The notes under the pieces: model-generated
What the model saw: the letters and a program-made list of their open reading frames with translations, nothing else
Told to the model about the DNA's origin: nothing
Databases searched by the model: none
Made by a program: the position numbers and the translations under genes
In this document: one piece after another, positions 1-11,397 of the stretch
How the letters are laid out: the number at the start of each line of letters is the position of its first letter
Position numbering within the stretch: position 1 is the first letter of the stretch
Assembly (NCBI GenBank): GCA_033002965.1
Contig: JAURVB010013809.1
Span: 48,442-112,441 of the forward strand
Direction: 5' to 3'
From: Piper betle
Taxonomy: Eukaryota; Streptophyta; Magnoliopsida; Piperales; Piperaceae
DNA length: 64,000 nt

Positions 1-906
1 CGGCATGGGGCAGGTATTTAATCTTTCAAGAATTTTAAGGGTGCAACCCTGTGTCGGACTGATTCAACCTTGGTTGCACTCGGTGCATGGTGGTCAAATG
101 TAGGTACAGACCGACCAAGGCTACCAAACAGAAATATATAATATTTCGAGTAATTATACGGACCTGGAATTGTGATGAGCAACCGCAACTACAACACAGG
201 ATCCTATCGTGAGAAAGAGATGGAGAGGCTCCCAACAAGGAAAAGACGATACTTGTGGGGAAAAAGTGTTAGAAATAGACACTCTAAAGGAATCAACCCA
301 AAGGAAATATTTTCCCTCGAGCTCCTCGAATAACTTCTCTAAATCCTTCCCTTTGTGAGCCAAATGTACTCACAAACTATGAATATGTGTGGAATTCAAG
401 AAGTCGCTACATTAAATTTTTATAAAAAAGAACATAATCATACTTAAATATATTAAATACCAACCATTTTTGTAATAACTAAAAGCAAGAAACCAACTAT
501 TGAGTTAATGTGAATGGGTGTCAAATCACACTCACAATTCCTAATCCCAAAAATTCCTCAACCAACTATGTGTGGAGACAAAGTCTTCCCTTATCTTCAA
601 CTCTCAACAAAAACTCTACCCTTATGCACCATGTCAGCCTACCAAAGAGACCGTAGCCGCTACTAACCCAAGGCCAACGGGTTCGACCTGTGGTTGAACC
701 TTATTTGATCGAAAGGGAAAAAATCAAAAGAATAAAATAAAATACAATAAATAAAACTTATTTAAAACTGGATACGCTAAATGTAATAATTGATAATTTA
801 TGATATTGATCCCCAAGAATTAGTTTAATTAAATAATATTAAGAATTCTTTCCAAGATTTACTAAACCCTAAAATAAAATCACCTAGTTATTTTCGGGGT
901 TTTACA
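1..906 (-). mobile_element. LTR fragment, gypsy family C, runs off left edge
   Basis: Read on the minus strand this begins TGTAAAACC at 906 and continues off the window edge. It is the inverted counterpart of the solo LTR at 2977-4221: the blocks around 1-60 (CAGTCCGACAT and the AAGATTAAATACCTGCC region) and 470-560 match 3590-3660 and 3150-3240 in reverse complement. It sits immediately against the protease remnant of the minus-strand element, so it looks like a later insertion there. The other end and target duplication lie outside the window; the right-hand copy would be ATTCT at 907-911. Confidence 0.7.
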
Positions 907-928
907 ATTCTCTATCTCCGCTCTAGCC

Positions 929-1210
929 TTAGAAGAAAAAGTGGTGTCTTCTGTGGCAGAAAGTCACTGCCTTTCTTAAGCAATCTATCATGGCTCTTCG
1001 CTTGGATATCCAGTTCATTTGATATTGTAGCCTGAACAATATCAAATCAGCTACAAGTTGTCGTTGTTGAATCTGAACGGAGATATTATGCACACACTCG
1101 CCGGTAGCTATCACACTACTGGTGGGAGTGGAGATTAATAGTGAATATCCTAACTCTTTTATCATACATCCAATTCTACTTGTGTTCGTGTATGAAATAA
1201 ATGTGTGCAA
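929..1210 (-). pseudogene. Retroviral-type aspartic protease remnant (gypsy pol)
   Basis: A 93-codon open stretch on the minus strand matches the C-terminal half of a Ty3/gypsy protease: CVHNISVQIQ, then a degenerate form of the D-V-I-L-G-M-D-W-L motif (LQYQMNWISKRRA), then ECxxKxVTF-like residues. The same block occurs in the plus-strand element near 8100-8270 (FDVIFGRNWMSKQ). The catalytic DTGA motif is not in this stretch. The coding sequence stops against the LTR at 906, so the reverse transcriptase part is not contiguous in the window. Confidence 0.6.
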
Positions 1211-1596
1211 CCAAAATCAAATAAGACTTGTGCAGGTACAAAGCCTACCAAAAGTGTACTTGTTTCCACTGTTGTGTCCTCAAGTGCCTCTGCCATAGTG
1301 GCTACTTACATCATCCTCACTGGCTGCGGCTGTGCTGGGCCAGGAGATGATGCTGGTGGTATTGCCTAATTTTGTTCCTTCTAATTCAAAGCCAGTGGTG
1401 CCTATTGTCTACCCCTCTGCTTTCTAGCCTACCATGTAGCCATGTACCCCCTCTGGTTTTGTTCCCTCTACTGCTGTCTCGGTGGTTGTTGGTCTCTACC
1501 TCTCTGGCCTCTCTACTGTTGCTGCTGTTGGGGAGCTGGGAGTGCAAGTCTCTGTTGAGGTGTTGGGAGAGTCAACTGGTGGTTCTAGCTAGTTTG

Positions 1597-2220
1597 ATAA
1601 GTTGCGACTTTATGCCCTAGCTAACCGCAACTATAGCATACCTTAGTACCTACTCTATACTCTACAGCTCGATGTCCTGGCTGATTGCAACTATAACATG
1701 TGTTCATGCCTGCTCTGCGCTTACCTCTATGATCACATTGGCAATTCTGACAGAAAGGTGATCTGTTGCCCTGAACTTAGTTGTCCATAGCCCTCCTAGC
1801 AACTGGTGCATTGTTCAACATCTCTGTTGTGCACCCTACTCTGGCTGATATGGCCTTGGATGTTGCTACCTCTAGTCAAAATCCCAGCAAGGTCGAGTAG
1901 CTATAACTCGCTCTGCCTCGCCCGCTGCTCTCACTACATCACCAAAGGTATCAAACTTTCTATCCAAATAGGCCATCTTAATCTCATGATGGAAGACTTC
2001 ATAAAAATGCTCTATCCTTCTTCCTTCAATGGGAACCAAATTCAATGCAAATCTTTCCAGAGCTCTAAATTTTGTCTCATATTGCACCACTGTCATGGGT
2101 CATTGCTTTAATGTTTGGAATTTTGGCTCTTTCCTCTTCCTCACATCTGGCAAAAAGTAATTTCCATCGAATTCTACTCTGAATTCCTCCCAGGTGATGT
2201 TCTGAGGTTGACTGTGGGCA
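1597..2220 (-). pseudogene. Ty3/gypsy gag remnant with two zinc knuckles
   Basis: Minus strand. The capsid-like part (about 2220-1872) contains EEFRVEFDGNYF, MTVVQYETKFRALERFA and IEHFYEVFHHEIKMAYLD, characteristic of plant chromovirus gag. Downstream, about 1698-1661, is a knuckle CYSCNQPGH, and about 1638-1600 a second, CYSC(G)xLGHKVAT, carrying a stop. Gag proteins coat genomic RNA in the virus-like particle and the CCHC knuckles bind nucleic acid. Stops between the segments make it non-functional. It belongs to the minus-strand family-A element. Confidence 0.65.
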
Positions 2221-2976
2221 AATATGGAATTCTACACTGAATCTCACGATACACTAGCTTCATCTTGAAATGCCCCTGTAATGATGTGTACTATGTGCTC
2301 CATTTTGCATGCCATAATACCAAACACTCACATGGCTGATGTATCCATAGGAATGCCTCTTTTGCATCCAACTTCCCAAAGAAAGGTCATCTACCGTTCT
2401 TCACAAACCTTTTATATTGCCACAGTTCTAAATTCTTTACATCTGCTGATCTATTATATCCTTCTCCTTACTCATAATGAGGAATTTGTAGTCCCATACC
2501 TACTGGTACACTGTCACATCTAGTAGCTCCACTTCCACTTGCAGTCTGCTCACTACCTGCTACTGCGGGTCCATAGACATCCAGTCCCATTCTTGCTTAA
2601 AATGGGGCAATTAGAAGAGACATTATTGGAGCAGTTGTGGAGGAGGAAGCGGCGGCAGAGGGCCCATGGGAACTGCTAGCTCTCCCCATGCCTCTTCATC
2701 CACTGCTGATCTCTTCACTTCTCTGGCTACTGAAAGTGCTATCTTTCTGAGCTCTCTCCTCAATTCCACTTAGTTTTGCTGCATCTATATTTGAACTTAA
2801 GAAAATCTAGCAATCACTGCTTCGCTCTCCTATCGGCTACTTCTACTACGATGATTGTCATGGCAATTATCATGGCGACACCTCTCACTATGTCGACTAA
2901 CTAAAACTGGAACACTGGTCTCTTCTGGTGGCTTGGTAGTCCTCAATTAACTAGATGTTGTGTCACTATGACCATG

Positions 2977-4221
2977 TGTAAAACCTAAAAAAACTAATTT
3001 AAGTTATTTTATTTAGTATTTTGTAAATCTTAAAACAAACCATAAATAATATTTAATTAAATTAATTCTTAAAAATAAATATCATAAATTATCAATTATA
3101 ACCTTTAGAGTACCGATACAATGGTATTTATGGATGATTTTAAATAAATTTTATTTATTGAATTTTTAGGATTAGGAGTCGTGAGTGCGATTTGACACAC
3201 ATTCACATTAACTTAATAGCCAGTTTTTTACTTTTTGTTATTACACTAATGGTTGGTATTTATATAATTATGTGTGATTATGTTCTTTTCTATAAAATTT
3301 AACGTAGTAACTTCTTGAATTCCACACATATTCTTCTATATAAAGGAGAATTCTATTGATGGTAAATAAAATATCAACTTGATAGTTTGAGAGCACATTT
3401 GGCTCACAAAGGAAAGGCTTTATAGAAGTTTCATTCATATTAGGATTGTGTGCCGTAGTTGCGGGTGCCTCATCACAATTCCAAGTTTGTATGATTACTC
3501 AAAATGCTATATATTCCTATTTGGGAGCCTTAGTCAAACTGAGCCCACATTTGATCCCCATGCGGTGAGCGCAACTAGGGTCATAGAATTAACTCAGTCC
3601 GACATGAAGTAACACCCTTAAACTTCTTGAAAGATAAAATACCTGCCCCCATGCTGAAAGGGGTGACAAGGCGAAGTGGCCCAAGACGACTCATTATGCA
3701 CTTGTGATACCGAGAGTCAATGGCAAATATCGGTAACTATAGGCCGTGAGCCACATAATGTATATGTGCATACATGGGATTGTAGCTGGATGGGGCAGCC
3801 ACCCCTCCTGGCATAATAAGAGCTTGTCATAGGCTCATAATCACTAAAAGACTCAAATTCAAATGTTGTGGAATATATTAACTTATTTCTTGTAATTATA
3901 TGACTTAGTGTTTTTATCACTAACGCGGAATTGCCTCCGTAAGTGTGAGCATGGAAGGATAGGTAGAGTCGGGACAACTGGAGGACTCTGTTATTGGACT
4001 TTTGATTTTTCTTATTTATTAATATACTTCTAGATTATTTGCATGGCAATGGGATTTTGGTTCGGTTCATAGTGCTTAGATTATTCTGAGCATTTGTTAT
4101 ATTAAATTTTATGTCATGGCTTTATTTAAAATCTTGAAAATTAATAAAAAATTAATTTATGAGACATTTAGTTTCATATAGTAACACTTGGCTCGTGGCT
4201 CAGAATGGGCAAATCGTTACA
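2977..4221 (+). mobile_element. Solo LTR, gypsy family C, TSD CCATG
   Basis: Begins TGTAAAACC at 2977 and ends CGTTACA at 4221. It is flanked by perfect 5-bp duplications CCATG at 2972-2976 and 4222-4226. No internal coding sequence lies between the ends, so this is a solo LTR (1245 bp) left by LTR-LTR recombination. It interrupts the gag/leader region of the minus-strand element. It shares blocks with the family-B solo LTR at 32479-35123, including ATCACTAACGCGGAATTG at about 3916. Confidence 0.85.
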
Positions 4222-4462
4222 CCATGGCTGGGGATGTCTGGTCTGGGCAATGAAGGGGATGGGGCTCTGATTTGCATCCTACAATTTTGTTTCATCATCC
4301 TACTAGTAATCCCTGCTCTAACCTAATCACCCAGTCTAACAACTGATTGGTAAAAAATCTGCAAACCAAAAATATTAAGACAGAAGAATACGTGCCAGCA
4401 CAACTCGGAGCAGCTTTTGCACACATGTAACCTGTAATACATTTACCATCTTAATCAAGCAA

Positions 4463-4480
4463 GGGTTAGCTCTAATACTA
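4463..4480 (-). other. Primer binding site, tRNA-Met type
   Basis: On the minus strand, just inside the LTR end TGTTACA (boundary at 4485), the sequence reads TAGTATTAGAGCTAACCC. This resembles TGGTATCAGAGC, the complement of the initiator tRNA-Met 3' end used by most plant LTR elements. It fixes the minus orientation of this element. Confidence 0.65.
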
Positions 4481-4484
4481 AGAC

Positions 4485-6545
4485 TGTAACACCCCATTTT
4501 GGTTCACTCGTGAACCAACTTAAAAATGCTACTGGTAACCGAACGATTCGCTAATCTACTTGATTTGGTCAAGCTGACCTAGATCTACCCTCGGCGTCTC
4601 AAGATGGTGATGCAAGCATACAAGGAATGGGTGGGTTGCTTAGGTTCTAACTTTGTTCTAGATGCATGATATGATATGCAATCATGTATAAAGTAAACCA
4701 AACAAGTGAAAAGTTCAAAGAAAACAACTATTTTAAAAATAAAATGGACAAGCACTATAGATATAACAATAAAAATAGAAACCACACTAAAAAACATTAT
4801 ATTTTCTCAGCATTTCAATTATCATCACTTTCTTCATCTTCTGAGCCTAGTCAAGACTCCATTGCTCAACCTATTCATTTCTTTTCACATTTTTTTCAAT
4901 CGCGTGCAAAACATTTTATCCATTCACAGAAATAACATTTAAGTTTGCATCATTCAAAACAATTCCACATTTAACATCATCAATTACATTTGGCAAGTAC
5001 ATGTGTACGCAATTTCATTGCTGCTCCTCCGTAGTCCAATAGCACTCAATTCTCAAGGTTCTCACCTATAGAAATAACTAATAATAAACTAGCACATGAA
5101 AATTGACTCTCCTATTAAATTAAAGCATTCTTATTCTTCTTATAGAGTCTCTCATATGGGCACTAATTAGGAGCCGTCGACCTAGCGCGATAGTGCCTCC
5201 TTTCTTTCTCATCTCATTCTATGGCAACTTTAAAACTATCCCTTGCACGGGAAAATTAATCTCTGTTCCTTCAACCCCTCTACATCCTTTGTATCACTCT
5301 TGCCTTAAGTATAGAGGCCGAGTATTTTTAGGTATACGCCTTCAGTACCCTTTGAACCTATAAGTTTAGACATGCGCTGCATAGTAGTACTTGTAAACCT
5401 CCACACTTCTCCGAGTTTGAGAAACTCAAAGGTGGAATTATCAAGATCGCTCGAGAATAGAACAGATGCTAACCAAATCCAGAGCCTGCTTTGACTAACA
5501 CATGCCCTATCTCAAGATGCAATTGTCGGTTTTCTCTTGTCTCACAACTCACTAAAAAGGCAAAAAAATTACATGTATATAGGCATGGGTTGGGATTGTA
5601 ATATAATGGGTCCTTAGGCATCATGATCTAGATCTGAGTTTTCAAAAACAAACTAGAGGGTTCTCATCCTCAAAGGTTACTAATCTAGAAATTTCATATG
5701 ACTTAATAGCCTGTGTGGAGTGGGATACAATAAATCCACCACTCGACACATCTGCTTACCTATTAAAATAAAACACGATAAAATATAGAAGTCAAATTAG
5801 AAATTAGTCCTAAACGGACCAGGTAGAAACTCCAATCATATCAACACGCTTAGGCGGCGAGCTCCTACTCCATACCTACACCTAATACTAAAAGCTAATG
5901 CCTTCACACATCCTTTGCTGATCAAGGGGGAGGGTGTCAGCGTTATGGCGATGGCGGAGCAGCTTAGACTGTGGCAAATTGATGTCAGGATGGGTGGCAT
6001 TAGGACACGGATCCCATGCGTCATGGAGGTCAGGTGGTAGCTGGGAAGGCGAGGGTATGATTGGCGATGACTCGGTGATGGTCGGCAATATCGATCCACA
6101 GTGGTACAGTGGCCAGAGGTGGGGTCGTCAGCAAAGATGGGGGCAGCATCAAGGGCTAGGGGGAGAAAAGTTGTGAAGGAGGTCTCGAGGGCAATCTCGT
6201 GAATAAAAGTTGACTCAAAGTCAACAATAATAACTAACTACAAATAAATTTTTAAAAAATCCAGAAAAATAGAGGAAAATCCCATAAAATATAATACACA
6301 CTACAACATCAAAATAACATGTTCTATAACTAATAACCTGCCCAAACTACTCTATAATGCATCATAATGCGTTTTCAACCTAAAATTAATTCTAAGGTCA
6401 AATACAAAAAAAAAATAATTGCATACTATCATATACTCTAATAACTCATTTCTCATTATATTTTTGATGTTATCATCATACACTCAAGTACACTTGACCC
6501 TCACTGCTCATAACGCATGGCTAGCCTCGACTCAACATGTGGGTG
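4485..6545 (-). mobile_element. 5' LTR (partial) of minus-strand family-A gypsy element
   Basis: Begins TGTAACACCCC at 4485, the reverse complement of the family-A LTR end GGGTGTTACA. It is collinear with the minus-oriented solo LTR at 25120-27960, with shared blocks GGCGGCGAGCTCCTAC near 5855 and CTCCACACTTCTCCG near 5400. It is shorter than the solo copies (about 2.06 versus 2.84 kb), with a deletion near 5880-5930, and it lacks the last tens of bases that would read TTTTACA. The right end abuts a plus-oriented LTR piece head to head. Confidence 0.7.
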
Positions 6546-7497
6546 CCAAATTCGAGTCTCAAATTGTGTGACAAACCTGTGAGCAGGTGCATGCGGGCAC
6601 GTGTCACTCTAAGCGGTCTCTAGATTGGTGAGCGGGTCATTCCATTCCCAATGGATCTTAATAACTCTACCTTTGATTTTCTCAAACCCGGAGAAGTGTG
6701 GAGGATTACGTGTATTGCAATGTAGCACATGTCTAGACTTGTGGTTTCAAAGAGTACTTAAGGTGCATGCCTGAGAGTACTTGGCCTCTGTTCTCAGGTC
6801 AAGAGTGATAAAGTGGGTATACACAGTTGAAGGAAAAAGGAAAGAAATTGGCTTTCCTGCACAAGGGATAATTTTAAAGTTTGACAAGGCATAAGATGAG
6901 TTAGAAATGGACGTTGTCGAGCCTAGGTTGACTCCTAATTAGCACCCTTATGAGAGATTCTATGAAAAAGTATATGAATGATTTCATTTAACATGATAGT
7001 CAGCTCTCCTATGCCAACTTGATTATTAGTTATTTTTAGACCAATAACACTCATTACTAATATTTTTATATTATATATGTAGGTGAGAATCTAAACAATT
7101 GAACGCTATCAGGACTGTGGAGAAACAGCAATGTACCATGCACACATATATCTGCCAAATGGAATGGAAATTGTGGTGTGATGAACTATTGCAAATAATT
7201 GTGAATTAAATGTTATAACGTGTTATTGCAAGAATTGTTGCGTGAAACTGTTAAATGAATTGTGAATGGTAGTTATTATGAGTAGAACTGCACAGGATGA
7301 TAAAATGGAGTTGAGACCCAACGCAGCAACATAAAGATGGTTATGATGTGATTGTGTGAGAAAAGAAAATTTTTTTGACAATGTTTTAAATTTTTATTGT
7401 ATATATATATATATATTTATTGTTATTGTTGATAGGGTGGTACCTATTGTACTTTTAGGAGAGACTCTGTCTATTTTATTTTTCAAAACAATCATTA
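6546..7497 (+). mobile_element. 5' LTR fragment (plus) of family-A gypsy element
   Basis: Plus-oriented family-A LTR sequence. It opens with CCAAATTCGAGTCTC, comparable to about 12385 in the intact 3' LTR, jumps over a deletion, then follows the 13130-13925 part (CTCAAACCCGGAGAAGTGTGG, GTCTAGACTTGTGG, GATAGGGTGGT, TTTTAGGAGAGACTCT). It ends around 7497 and joins directly to gag, so the LTR 3' end, primer site and gag N-terminus are deleted. Confidence 0.65.
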
Positions 7498-7505
7498 TTT
7501 TTTTG

Positions 7506-7680
7506 GGAGGATAGAGTATTTTTATGAAGGCCTTCATCATGAGATCAGGATGGCCTATCTAGATAGGAAGTTTGACACCTTTGGTGATGTGGTGAGAGTT
7601 GCGGGTGAGACATAGTGAGTTATAGCTACTCGACCTCGCCGGGATTTTGACTAGAGGTAGCAACATCCAAGGTCGTATCA
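7506..7680 (+). pseudogene. gag remnant
   Basis: The segment codes for a short piece of chromovirus gag: R-I-E-x-F-Y, then LHHEIRMAYLDRKFDTFGDVV, then VIATRP. The same residues occur in the minus-strand gag at 1872-2096, showing the two elements are the same family. The N-terminal half is missing because LTR sequence joins at about 7497. In-frame stops occur within ten codons of the motif end. Confidence 0.6.
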
Positions 7681-7984
7681 GCCAAAGCAGGGAGCACAAC
7701 AGAGACTTATTCTCCTAGCTCCCCTGCATCAACCACATTAAAGAGGCCAACAAGTCCACGGTCAAGGCTAGAGAGGTGAAGACCAACAGCCACTGAGAGA
7801 GCAGTAGAGGGGACAAAACCAAAGAGGGTATATGGCTGGACAGTAGGCTAGACTACAGAGGGGCAGACAACAGGCACCACCAACTCATAATCAAAGGGTG
7901 GTATAGAATCAGGCAGTACCACAACAGCATCTCCCGGCCTAGCACAACATCAACCAATGAGGATGTACGTAACCATAGTGGGAG

Positions 7985-8300
7985 AGGCACTTGAGGGCAC
8001 ACACTCATTTATTTCATACAAGCACACAAATAGAATTTGATGAAAAATAGATGAGTTAGGACATTCACTAATAGTGTCCACTCTCGTAGGTAGTGTGATA
8101 GCTATGGGCGAGTGTGTGCATAATGTCCATGTTCAGATTCAACAGTGACAGCTTGTAACTGATTTGATATTATTCAAGCAACAAGATTTTGATGTGATAT
8201 TTGGACGGAATTGGATGTCCAAGCAAGGAGACATGAAAGATTGTCGAAGAAAGATGATGACTTTTTGCCATTAAAGACGTCATTTTTTCTTCCAAGGTGA
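7985..8300 (+). pseudogene. Aspartic protease remnant
   Basis: Fragments of the gypsy protease: FISYKHTNRI, then CVHNVHVQIQ, then FDVIFGRNWMSK, corresponding to the FDVILGMDWL block just before reverse transcriptase. It parallels 929-1210 on the opposite strand. Stops interrupt it, and the DTGA catalytic site is not recognisable. Confidence 0.55.
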
Positions 8301-8376
8301 AGGCAGAAATAGAGAACAAGGATGGCTATCCTATTAGAATGTAGTGAGATAGCTAGATAGAGGCAGTGAGCCGATA

Positions 8377-9330
8377 ATGATAGCACTAGCTTTGGCTAAG
8401 CAGAGTGCTTTAGGGGATAGATTGAATATTGAGCAGATTCCAGTGGTCAGAGAATTTATGGACTTATTTCTAGATCATATTACTGGATTACTTCCAAACA
8501 AAGAAGTAGATCTAACCATTGAGTTGATGTCAGGCACAACACCTATTTCTAGGCTCCATATAAAATAGAATCTCTCGAGCTCAAGGAACTCAAGGAACAG
8601 TTATAGACAATATTGGATCAAGGGTTCAACAGACTGAGTGTCTCTCCATGGGGTACACCCGTGTTATTCGTGAGGAAGAAGGATAGAAGCATGCATTTAT
8701 ACATCAATTACAGGTTGCTAAACCATGCAACTATTAAGAACATATACCATTTTCCTCACATTGATGATCTATTTGATTAGTTGAGCTCAACAAACATCTT
8801 CTCGAAGATTGATTTTTGGTCAGGATACTACCAGTTGAAGATTAGACAAGAAGACAGCACGAAGACTGCATTCAGGACCAGATTGGCCACTACGAGTTTT
8901 TGGTCATGCCTTTTGGATTGACCAATGCTCCAGCAGTATTTATTAACTTGATGAATGGAGACTTCAGTCCAAATTTGGACCAGTTTGTGATCATCTTTGT
9001 ACACGACATACTAATATACTCTTTGCCCAGGGAAGAAAATGAGCAACAATTGAGGATTGTGTTGCAGACGCTGATAGAGCATAGATTGTACAGGAAGTTT
9101 TCAAAGTGCAGTTCTTGGCTCTCAGAAGTGGACTTTCTCAACCATATCATTTAAGCATCAGGTATCTCAATAGATCTAGCAAAGATAGAAGCTGTAGTAC
9201 AATGGGAACAGCTGAAGACACCTACAGAGCTTCGGAGTTTCCTAAGCATAGCTGGATAATAGAGATGATTCATTCAAAATTTCTATTCTATAATAGCCCC
9301 TCTTACACGGCTGACTAAGAAGGAAGAATG
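8377..9330 (+). pseudogene. Reverse transcriptase remnant (Ty3/gypsy)
   Basis: From 8377 the frame reads through IPVVREFMDLFLDHITGLLPNKEVDLTIEL, the leader of plant gypsy reverse transcriptase. Beyond a stop near 8567 come [15 protein letters not shown], then [13 protein letters not shown] and [18 protein letters not shown]. The catalytic box is degenerate: FVHDILIYS near 8997 instead of F/Y-L-D-D-I-L-I-Y-S. The first catalytic Asp of the pair is replaced, and several frameshifts separate the blocks. The enzyme copied element RNA to DNA in the ancestor and is inactive here. Confidence 0.75.
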
Positions 9331-9340
9331 GCACAAATAG

Positions 9341-9770
9341 ATGGAAGAATGTAAGCAGAGTTTCAGAACGCTAAAGGAGAGATTGACTTCGGCGCTTGTC
9401 CTCACATTGTCTGAGGGACAATATATATTTTACCCAGATGCCTCAAGAGTTGGTTTAGGTTGTGTTTTGATGCAGAAGGATAAGGTTATAGCCTATGCAT
9501 CTCGCCAGCTCAAGGTGCATGAGCGTAACTATCCTACCCATGACATAGAGCTCACAGTAGTCATATTCACTCTTAAAATATGGAGGCACTACTTGTATGG
9601 AACATCTTTTAGACTCTTGAATAATCACCAGTCTAAAATATATCTTCATGCAGAAGGATTTGAATAGCGGATAGAGAAGATGGTTATAGATGTTATCAAA
9701 CTACAAGATAGACATAGCGTACCAAGAAGGCAAGGCAAATGTGGTAGCAAATGCCTTGAGGAGGAATCCA
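9341..9770 (+). pseudogene. RNase H remnant
   Basis: Open from 9341 to 9667. It contains the gypsy RNase H signature: [17 protein letters not shown], then [15 protein letters not shown] (catalytic Asp in DAS), [20 protein letters not shown] (catalytic Glu replaced in the usual THDLEL context, which reads THDIEL), then [14 protein letters not shown]. Downstream of the stop at 9665 the tether and HHCC leader can be followed in other frames to about 9770. Confidence 0.7.
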
Positions 9771-10035
9771 GTATGAGGCTCCGTAGGATGGGCAGCAGTG
9801 TCAATGACTAAGTATGCTACAGGACATAGATAGTTGGTTGGAATGATGGCACAACTGACCATTTAGACTAGTGCACTTGAATAGATTAGGGTTGCACAAG
9901 AAGCAGATCAACAGTTGAAGTAGTGGTTGGAACAAGGAACACATTAGGAATTAGCCAGAGATGCAAATGGGTTAGTCACACTGAGAGGTCGACTCTTTGT
10001 GCCAAATGTTCCAAAGTGTCCCAGACTTCAAAGTA

Positions 10036-10960
10036 TGATTCTTCACAAAGCTCACACATTGAAATACTCATTGCATCCAAGTGGATTGAAGATGTACCAC
10101 GATGTCTAACGAACATATTGGCAGCCGGAAATGAAGAGAGAGGCATATGACATAGTTGCCAAATATTTGGTGTGCTAGCAAGTGAAAGTCGAGCACGTAT
10201 GCCCAGGTAGAACACTACAGCCATTGGAAAACTCTGATTGGAAGTGGGAGAGCATAGCATATGACTTTATAATCAGTTTTTCTAGGGTTCACCAATAAAA
10301 GGATGCAATATGGGTCATAGTAGATCAACTCACAAAGAGTGCACATTTCATACCAATCAGGATGGATTACCCACTAACCACTTTAGCCACACTATACAAA
10401 GACTAGATAGTCAAGCTACATATAGAGTGCCATGGGAGATCATATTAGACAAGGGTCCCAGATTCACAACTTAACTTTGGAAAGTTTTCTAGGCAGCTAT
10501 GGGCACTGAATTGAGATTCAACATAGCCTTTCACCCTAAAACAGATGGGCAGACTGAAAGAACCATACAGATCCAAGAGGATTTGCTCTGAGCATGCATT
10601 CTGGACTTCGGAGGAAGTTGGGAAGAACATTTACCGCTAATGGAGTTATCCTACAATAATAGCTATCAAGCCACAATTGGAATGACACCATTCAGGACAC
10701 TATATATATGACCATGCCAATCCCCAATATGATGGGTAGAAGGCAGCAAGCCAGTAGTAGTTGGGGCAGAGATGATCCAGTAGACACAAAAAGTGGTAAT
10801 GCAAATCATGAACAAAATGAGGTCAGCTCTGGATAGACAGAAAAATTACGTTGATTAGCGTAGAAGTGAGGTACAATTCACGTTAGGAGATCATGTTTTT
10901 CTGAAGGTCTCTCAGACTAATGGAAACATGAGATTAGACACACGAGGGAAACTTAGTCCA
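10036..10960 (+). pseudogene. Integrase remnant
   Basis: Begins with an HHCC-type zinc region in fragments (LHKAHTLKYSLHPSGLKMYHDV, then WQPEMKREAYDIVAKYLVC). The catalytic core follows, with VIVDQLTKSAHFIPI and FHPKTDGQTER-like codons near 10530-10562. The C-terminal part continues to about 10960. Stops interrupt the core several times. Integrase normally joins the element cDNA to the host chromosome; this copy cannot. Confidence 0.65.
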
Positions 10961-11385
10961 CGATATATTGGACCATTTGATGTGATCGAGTGGCTTACAG
11001 ACTAGCCTTGCCGCCTCATCTATCAGCTGTGCACGATGTCTTCTATGTGTCATTGATGAAGGCGTACCATCTGGACAATGCTCATGTTGTCGGCTTCAGA
11101 GAGATAGAGCTATAACCAGACCTGACATATCTAGAATATGCAGTTCAGATTGTGGATCATTGAGTAAAGATCGTCCAAAGAAAAGAAGTTCCCCTAGTAC
11201 AAGTTTGATAGACTCGACGAGGAGTTAGAGAATCTACATGGGAACGTGAACATGAGATGAGGAAGTGATACCCGAAAATGATCTAGTAGCCATCTTCACA
11301 ACCAGGTACTTTACCAAAGACTACCTCTTCTAGATTATGGATGAGTTTGAAATTCCTTGGTTAAAATTTTGTGGGCGAATTTTTT

Positions 11386-11397
11386 CTGAGGGAAGGT
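11386..11397 (+). other. Polypurine tract
   Basis: The purine-rich stretch TGAGGGAAGG lies directly before the 3' LTR start TGTAAAAC at 11398. This is the expected position of the plus-strand DNA primer. Confidence 0.6.

Larger units (their letters stand above)
907..4484 (-). mobile_element. Internal region of minus-strand Ty3/gypsy element (family A, Del/Tekay-like)
   Basis: On the minus strand the order is LTR end (4485), tRNA-Met primer site, leader, gag, zinc knuckles and protease, as in a Ty3/gypsy element. Reverse transcriptase and integrase would lie left of the window. The leader/gag part is split by the family-C solo LTR at 2977-4221. The gag resembles that of the plus-strand element at 7.5 kb (shared MAYLDRKFDTFGDVV), so the two are relatives in opposite orientation. 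Many stops and frameshifts show it is dead. Confidence 0.75.
7498..11397 (+). mobile_element. Internal region of plus-strand Ty3/gypsy element (family A), decayed
   Basis: Gag, protease, reverse transcriptase, RNase H and integrase remnants follow in the gypsy order, ending at a purine tract and the 3' LTR at 11398. The final coding part (about 11150-11270) reads like VRESTWEREHEMRK, the C-terminal tail typical of Del/Tekay-type chromoviruses. Stops and frameshifts are frequent in all segments. The element cannot be autonomous. Confidence 0.8.
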
